Shown piece by piece: positions 39,138 to 42,247 of a stretch of 42,247 nucleotides of DNA. The notes under the pieces were generated by a model. It did no database searches. It had not been told where the DNA came from and saw only the letters and a list, made by a program, of their open reading frames with translations. This DNA is from Agromyces sp. NDB4Y10 (GTDB taxonomy: Bacteria; Actinomycetota; Actinomycetes; Actinomycetales; Microbacteriaceae). Both the position numbers and the translations under genes were made by a program. The first letter of the stretch is position 1. Each line of letters begins with the position of its first letter. The DNA lies in the NCBI RefSeq assembly GCF_001620055.1, contig NZ_LQGY01000017.1:1-42247 (forward strand). Direction: 5' to 3'.

Positions 39138-40745
39138 ATGCACACCCTCACGAGCGCGATCGACGCGGCCTCCGACGCCGCCCGCGCCAACGCCGACGCG
39201 CACGCGGTGCTCGTCGACGAACTGCGGGCGAAGCTCGCCCGGGCCGCCCTGGGCGGGCCCGAGGCCTCGCGCGACCGACACGTCGCGCGCGGCAAGCTGC
39301 TGCCTCGCGACCGCGTCGAACGACTGCTCGACGAGGGCAGCGCGTTCCTCGAGCTCGCGCCGCTCGCGGCCGACGACCTCTACGACGACGACACGCCCGC
39401 CGCGGGCGTCATCGCCGGCGTGGGGCTCGTGCACGGCCGGCCCGTGATGGTCGTGTGCAACGACGCCACGGTCAAGGGCGGCACGTACTACCCGATGACC
39501 GTGAAGAAGCACCTGCGGGCGCAGGAGGTCGCGCTCGAGAACGCGCTCCCGTGCATCTACCTCGTCGACTCCGGCGGCGCCTTCCTCCCGAAGCAGGACG
39601 AGGTCTTCCCCGACCGCGACCACTTCGGCCGCATCTTCTACAACCAGGCGAACCTCTCCGCGCGGCGCATCCCGCAGATCGCGGCCGTCATGGGGTCGTG
39701 CACCGCGGGCGGCGCCTACGTTCCCGCGATGAGCGACGAGACGGTCATCGTCCGCAACCAGGGCACGATCTTCCTCGGCGGCCCGCCGCTCGTGAAGGCC
39801 GCCATCGGCGAGGTCGTCACGCCCGAGGAGCTCGGCGGCGGCGACCTGCACTCGCGCCACTCCGGCGTCACCGACCACCTCGCCGAGGACGACGAGCACG
39901 CGCTCGAGCTCGTGCGCGACATCGTCGGCACGCTCCCGGCACCGGCCGACCGCGCCTGGGCGGTCCGCGAGCCTCGCGACCCCGCCGTCGACCCGGCGAC
40001 GCTCACCTCGGTCGTGCCGGTCGACGTGCAGCAGCCCTACGACGTGCGCGAGGTGATCGCGCGCCTCGTCGACGGCAGCGAGTTCCACGAGTTCAAGCGC
40101 GAGTACGGCGACACGCTCGTGACCGGCTTCGCCTGGATCGACGGGCATCCCGTCGGCATCGTCGCGAACAACGGCGTGCTCTTCTCCGAGTCGGCCATGA
40201 AGGGCGCGCACTTCATCGAGCTCTGCGACCAGCGCGGCATCCCCCTCGTGTTCCTGCAGAACATCTCGGGGTTCATGGTGGGCCGCGACGCCGAGGCCGG
40301 CGGCATCGCCAAGCACGGCGCGAAGATGGTCACCGCCGTCGCGACCACCCGCGTGCCGAAGTTCACCGTCGTGATCGGCGGCTCGTTCGGCGCCGGCAAC
40401 TACTCGATGTGCGGCCGCGCCTACTCGCCGCGGTTCCTCTGGATGTGGCCGAACGCCCGCATCTCCGTGATGGGCGGCGAGCAGGCGGCATCCGTGCTCT
40501 CGACGGTCAAGCGCGACCAGATGGTGGTGCGCGGCCAGGAGTGGTCGGCCGAGGCCGAGGCCGCGTTCAAGGCGCCCGTGCGCGAGCAGTACGAGGCGCA
40601 GGGCAGCCCCTACCACTCGACGTCGCGCCTCTGGGACGACGGCGTCATCGCCCCCGGCGACACCCGCACGGTGCTCGCCCTCGCCCTCGAGCTCGCCAGC
40701 CGCACGCCGCTGCCCGAGCCCCGCTTCGGCCTGTTCAGGATGTGA
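39138..40745 (+). CDS. Acyl-CoA carboxylase carboxyltransferase (beta) subunit, 3-methylcrotonyl-CoA type
   Basis: A 535-residue carboxyltransferase that moves CO2 from biotin to an acyl-CoA. The N-terminal half has [40 protein letters not shown] and [20 protein letters not shown]; the C-terminal half [20 protein letters not shown] and [20 protein letters not shown]. Length and the latter blocks fit the methylcrotonyl-CoA carboxylase beta branch (AccD1-like) better than propionyl-CoA carboxylase. That enzyme acts in leucine breakdown. The ATG has a GGAG-containing leader. The alpha-subunit gene starts 4 bases after the stop. Confidence 0.88.
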   Translation: MHTLTSAIDAASDAARANADAHAVLVDELRAKLARAALGGPEASRDRHVARGKLLPRDRVERLLDEGSAFLELAPLAADDLYDDDTPAAGVIAGVGLVHGRPVMVVCNDATVKGGTYYPMTVKKHLRAQEVALENALPCIYLVDSGGAFLPKQDEVFPDRDHFGRIFYNQANLSARRIPQIAAVMGSCTAGGAYVPAMSDETVIVRNQGTIFLGGPPLVKAAIGEVVTPEELGGGDLHSRHSGVTDHLAEDDEHALELVRDIVGTLPAPADRAWAVREPRDPAVDPATLTSVVPVDVQQPYDVREVIARLVDGSEFHEFKREYGDTLVTGFAWIDGHPVGIVANNGVLFSESAMKGAHFIELCDQRGIPLVFLQNISGFMVGRDAEAGGIAKHGAKMVTAVATTRVPKFTVVIGGSFGAGNYSMCGRAYSPRFLWMWPNARISVMGGEQAASVLSTVKRDQMVVRGQEWSAEAEAAFKAPVREQYEAQGSPYHSTSRLWDDGVIAPGDTRTVLALALELASRTPLPEPRFGLFRM

Positions 40746-40749
40746 CCGG

Positions 40750-42247
40750 ATGACGCAGCCGTCCCCCTCCACCGCCCGACCCTTCGACCGGGTGCTCGTC
40801 GCCAACCGCGGCGAGATCGCCGTGCGCGTCATCCGCACGCTGAAGCGCCTCGGCATCCACGCCATCGCCGTCCACTCCGACGCCGACGCGGGCGCCCCGC
40901 ACGTCGCGCTCGCCGACGAGGCCGTGCGCATCGGCCCGGCTGCGGCATCCGAGAGCTACCTCGACCCGGCGCGCATCGTTCGCGCGGCCCTCGACACCGG
41001 CGCGCAGGCGATCCACCCCGGCTACGGCTTCCTCTCCGAGAACGCCGCCTTCGGGCGCGCGTGCGCCGAGGCCGGCATCGTGTTCGTCGGTCCCGGCGCG
41101 CTCGCGCTCGAGGTCATGGGCGACAAGATCCGGGCCAAGCGCCACGTCGCCGAGTCCGGCGTGCCCGTGGTGCCGGGCGTCAGCGAGCCGGACGCGACCG
41201 ACGACGAGCTCCTCGACGCCGCGCCGCTCATCGGGTTCCCACTGCTCGTCAAGCCGTCCGCGGGCGGCGGCGGCAAGGGCATGCAGGTCGCCCGCGACCA
41301 GTCCGAGCTCGAGCACGCCCTGCCCGCGGCCCGCCGCGTCGCGCGCGCCGCGTTCGGCGACGACACCCTGCTGCTCGAGCGCTTCATCGACACCCCGCGC
41401 CACATCGAGGTGCAGGTCCTCGCCGACGCGCACGGCAACGTCATCCACCTCGGCGAGCGCGAGTGCTCGCTCCAGCGCCGACACCAGAAGGTGGTGGAGG
41501 AGGCGCCGTCGCCCCTGCTCGACGGCGCGACGCGCGAGCGCATCGGGCAGGCGGCATGCGACGCCGCCCGCAGCGTCGAGTACCTCGGCGCCGGCACCGT
41601 CGAGTTCCTGGTGTCGGATGCCGCGCCCGACGAGTTCTTCTTCATCGAGATGAACACGCGCCTGCAGGTCGAGCACCCCGTGACCGAGCTCGTCACGAGC
41701 GTCGACCTCGTGGAGCAGCAGCTGCGCATCGCGGCGGGGGAGCCGCTCGCGATCGCGCAGTCCGACGTGCGCCTGACCGGCCACGCGGTCGAGGCGCGCG
41801 TGTATGCGGAGAGCCCCGAGCGCGGCTTCCTGCCGTCGACGGGCGAGGTGCTCGCTTGGCGACCGCCCGCCGGCGAGGGCGTCCGCGTCGACGCGGGCAT
41901 CCGCGAAGGGCAGCGGGTCACGGCCGACTACGACCCGATGATCGCGAAGGTGATCGCGTACGGCGCCGACCGCGACGAGGCGCTCGACCGGCTCGACGCC
42001 GCGCTGGCCGGCACCGTGCTGCTCGGCGTCGAGTCGAACATCGCCTTCCTCCGCCGCCTGCTCGCCCACCCCGACGTGCGCGCCGGACACCTCGACACGA
42101 ACCTCATCGATCGACTGCCCGACCCCGAGCCGACGGATGCCGCGGCCGATCCGCTCGCCGCGGTCGCCCGCGCCGCGCGCGAGCGCGACGCGCGCCGCAG
42201 CGCGGCGACCGGGCACGCCTGGCAGCGTGAACGCGGCTGGCGCGTCG
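40750..42247 (+). CDS. Acyl-CoA carboxylase biotin carboxylase (alpha) subunit, 5' part
   Basis: The first 499 codons are visible; the gene runs past the window edge. It starts [20 protein letters not shown], has the ATP-grasp glycine loop [17 protein letters not shown] (about 168-184), the catalytic [20 protein letters not shown] and the [20 protein letters not shown] segment, then the biotin carboxylase C-terminal domain ([20 protein letters not shown]). The biotin carrier domain should follow outside. It carboxylates biotin with ATP and bicarbonate for the beta subunit encoded 4 bases upstream. Same operon, so under the same TetR-type operators. Confidence 0.93.
   Translation, partial: MTQPSPSTARPFDRVLVANRGEIAVRVIRTLKRLGIHAIAVHSDADAGAPHVALADEAVRIGPAAASESYLDPARIVRAALDTGAQAIHPGYGFLSENAAFGRACAEAGIVFVGPGALALEVMGDKIRAKRHVAESGVPVVPGVSEPDATDDELLDAAPLIGFPLLVKPSAGGGGKGMQVARDQSELEHALPAARRVARAAFGDDTLLLERFIDTPRHIEVQVLADAHGNVIHLGERECSLQRRHQKVVEEAPSPLLDGATRERIGQAACDAARSVEYLGAGTVEFLVSDAAPDEFFFIEMNTRLQVEHPVTELVTSVDLVEQQLRIAAGEPLAIAQSDVRLTGHAVEARVYAESPERGFLPSTGEVLAWRPPAGEGVRVDAGIREGQRVTADYDPMIAKVIAYGADRDEALDRLDAALAGTVLLGVESNIAFLRRLLAHPDVRAGHLDTNLIDRLPDPEPTDAAADPLAAVARAARERDARRSAATGHAWQRERGWRV

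Noticed and set aside
1..42247. Mobile elements, CRISPR arrays, tRNA or rRNA genes
   Set aside because: No transposase, integrase, spaced identical repeats or cloverleaf-type sequence was seen; the only tandem repeat (31327-31381) has no spacers.

Overview
The window is a gene-dense stretch of a high-G+C actinobacterial chromosome. Gene content (Lsr2, an Ada/AlkA fusion, a CGNR regulator, a DUF4397/class F sortase/ECF operon, a CE1758-CE1759 luciferase/FMN reductase pair, CWB2 repeats) and frequent GTG starts suggest Microbacteriaceae, possibly an Agromyces relative; the genus is a guess. I see no insertion sequence, prophage, CRISPR array, tRNA or rRNA. No gap between genes exceeds 300 bases.

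Layout. 1-3478: an Ada/AlkA-type repair protein cut by the window edge, a GlcD-like FAD oxidase and a PrsW-like membrane protease. 3561-6923: a GAF sensor fused to a SARP-like DNA-binding region, followed by an aldehyde dehydrogenase and a DUF779 protein. In front of the dehydrogenase lie four GCAAC repeats at exact 11-bp steps, the layout SARP activators bind. 7093-10747: an FKBP prolyl isomerase, then an operon of DUF4397 surface protein, class F sortase, ECF sigma factor and RskA-type anti-sigma factor. 10795-13725: a protealysin-like M4 protease with its emfourin-type inhibitor, a CPBP-like membrane protein and a small membrane protein. 13880-15529: rpsO, a PfpI/DJ-1 protein and a CGNR regulator. 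15623-22754: an EamA exporter, an LLM oxidoreductase, an unknown membrane protein, a secreted M28 peptidase, a fructosamine-kinase-like protein and the CE1758/CE1759 pair behind a MarR-like operator. 22908-27702: a CWB2 cell-wall protein, dodecin, and a glycosyltransferase fused to an SGNH esterase. 28000-30282: pnp with a structured Actino-pnp-type leader and a TTG start.

30347-42247 is mostly regulators and amino-acid catabolism. It holds an autoregulated ArsR-type repressor with a small partner, an Lrp/AsnC regulator divergent from the E1alpha-E1beta-E2 genes of a (probably branched-chain) 2-oxoacid dehydrogenase, a pterin dehydratase, Lsr2, a TetR-GNAT pair, an MBL hydrolase divergent from a second TetR, and an acyl-CoA carboxylase pair of the 3-methylcrotonyl-CoA type that runs off the end. 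The bkd and carboxylase genes together suggest leucine breakdown. The TetR gene at 37559 has a non-standard CTG start and shares its operator with the carboxylase promoter, so it is the likely repressor of that operon.

Two window-wide patterns stand out. Many genes have an extended -10 hexamer (xANNNT) exactly 6 (sometimes 7) bases before the start codon, which signals leaderless mRNAs. The heptamer GGATGCC/GGCATCC is strongly over-represented, partly against codon bias, and twice forms the two arms of a terminator hairpin.
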